Below are positions 63,643 through 64,000 of a DNA stretch of 64,000 nt, one piece after another. Each line of letters starts with the position of its first letter. Positions within the stretch are counted from its first letter, which is position 1. The notes below the pieces were generated by a model. The model did not search any database and was not told the DNA's origin. It worked only from the letters and a program-made list of their open reading frames with translations. This stretch comes from Aureispira anguillae (GTDB lineage Bacteria; Bacteroidota; Bacteroidia; Chitinophagales; Saprospiraceae), in assembly GCF_026000115.1 (NCBI RefSeq), contig NZ_AP026867.1:4273716-4337715 (forward strand), written 5' to 3'. The position numbers and the translations under genes were made by a program.

Positions 63643-64000
63643 GCTAACTTAAATTTATAGAGGTGTTTGGCTAATTGATGGCCTGGGCATGAAGTCTGCC
63701 CAAAGTCTCTATGCCCGTATACTTCTAAGCTTTGGGGCAATTGCTTTCTTAAGTATTTGATTAATTGTGCTAGGCTTTTTAATTGCTGCGAGCTGGGCTG
63801 CTCTTTCGTAAAGTCACCACTTAAACAGATTCCTATACTTCGCCTATTCTCTCCTGCCACATTATTACTCACATTTCTTAGCGGATTTCCTTGAATAATG
63901 TCACCGTTTTTCTCAATGACAAAATGGTACCCAATGCCTGCCCATCCTTTCGATTGTACGTGATAACGGGCGTAATCGGCTGCATACTGTCCTATACTAG
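63639..64000 (-). CDS. N-acetylmuramoyl-L-alanine amidase (5' partial)
   Basis: The frame stays open to the right edge of the window, so the start is outside; an internal GTG at 63872 is not the start. Upstream codons encode GWAGIGYHFVIEKNGDIIQG, the core of Amidase_2/PGRP enzymes. Zinc ligands are visible as the His of GYHFV, the His of YGHRDFG and the Cys of TSCPG. It cleaves the bond between MurNAc and the stem peptide. It overlaps the GH19-like gene by 4 bp, forming a lysis-type cassette or a surface-attack pair. Confidence 0.87.
   Translation of the reverse strand, partial: SIGQYAADYARYHVQSKGWAGIGYHFVIEKNGDIIQGNPLRNVSNNVAGENRRSIGICLSGDFTKEQPSSQQLKSLAQLIKYLRKQLPQSLEVYGHRDFGQTSCPGHQLAKHLYKFKLA

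Larger units (their letters stand above)
58191..64000. mobile_element. Second accessory region headed by a recombinase (right end not in window)
   Basis: A second recombinase lies 334 bp after the att copy, followed by an ART-like toxin-type gene, a HEPN-like gene and small unknowns, many very AT-rich. No further copy of the att sequence is seen before the window ends. It may be a second element integrated in tandem at ssrA, or older remnants. Confidence 0.4.

Overview
The window looks like chromosomal DNA of an AT-rich Bacteroidota, most likely from the Saprospira/Aureispira side of the phylum (inference). The evidence is a T9SS-type C-terminal sorting domain on a secreted PNGase F-like protein, repeated TAnnTTTG -7 promoter boxes with TTTG/TTG about 19 nt upstream, weak Shine-Dalgarno signals, a bacterial geranylgeranylglyceryl-phosphate synthase, and a tmRNA tag ending YAMAA.

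Bases 1-43500 are mainly chromosomal backbone. They hold two CHAT-protease/TPR proteins (one cut by the left edge), a DnaQ-like exonuclease, an ASCH protein, a DEAD-box helicase, a TPMT-like methyltransferase with a Crp/Fnr regulator, a SWIM/SNF2 helicase, a haloalkane-dehalogenase-like hydrolase, the T9SS-exported PNGase F-like protein, three glutathione peroxidases, a TPR histidine kinase with a NarL-type response regulator, a pair of unknown paralogues, a second Crp/Fnr gene followed by a perfect TTGAC-N4-GTCAA box and an amidase, an ECF sigma factor with its envelope partner, tsaE, two tandem tRNA-Gln genes, HU, GGGP synthase, an MbnP/MbnH-like pair, a cyclophilin lipoprotein, lysA with a possible Lys-rich leader ORF and terminator, a PBP4-type carboxypeptidase and a saccharopine/alanine-dehydrogenase-like enzyme. 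Intergenic spaces carry a dispersed palindromic element with ACTCCG/CGGAGT ends.

At 43587-43964 lies the tmRNA gene ssrA. Its 3' end is an integration site: a 16-bp copy of it recurs at 58175-58190. The roughly 14.2-kb island between the copies encodes a tyrosine recombinase at the left end, a very AT-rich 1303-residue SMEK-STAND NTPase (a likely anti-phage gene), a minus-strand replication/regulation operon (HTH protein, membrane protein, primase-helicase, several unknowns, a GIY-YIG-like protein), a divergent CI-like repressor, an iteron-like TTGTTGGAAAA array, and TGAGACA repeats at both ends. No capsid, terminase or conjugation genes are visible. The layout resembles a phage satellite (PICI-like) or an integrative plasmid carrying a defence gene.

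Right of the island, after the probable original ssrA terminator, a second recombinase of the same atypical catalytic type opens another accessory region. It contains a small gene behind a leader that can fold in two exclusive ways, an ADP-ribosyltransferase-like protein, a HEPN-like protein with an RxxxxH motif, two small unknowns, and at the right edge a GH19-like muramidase/chitinase overlapping a truncated N-acetylmuramoyl-L-alanine amidase.
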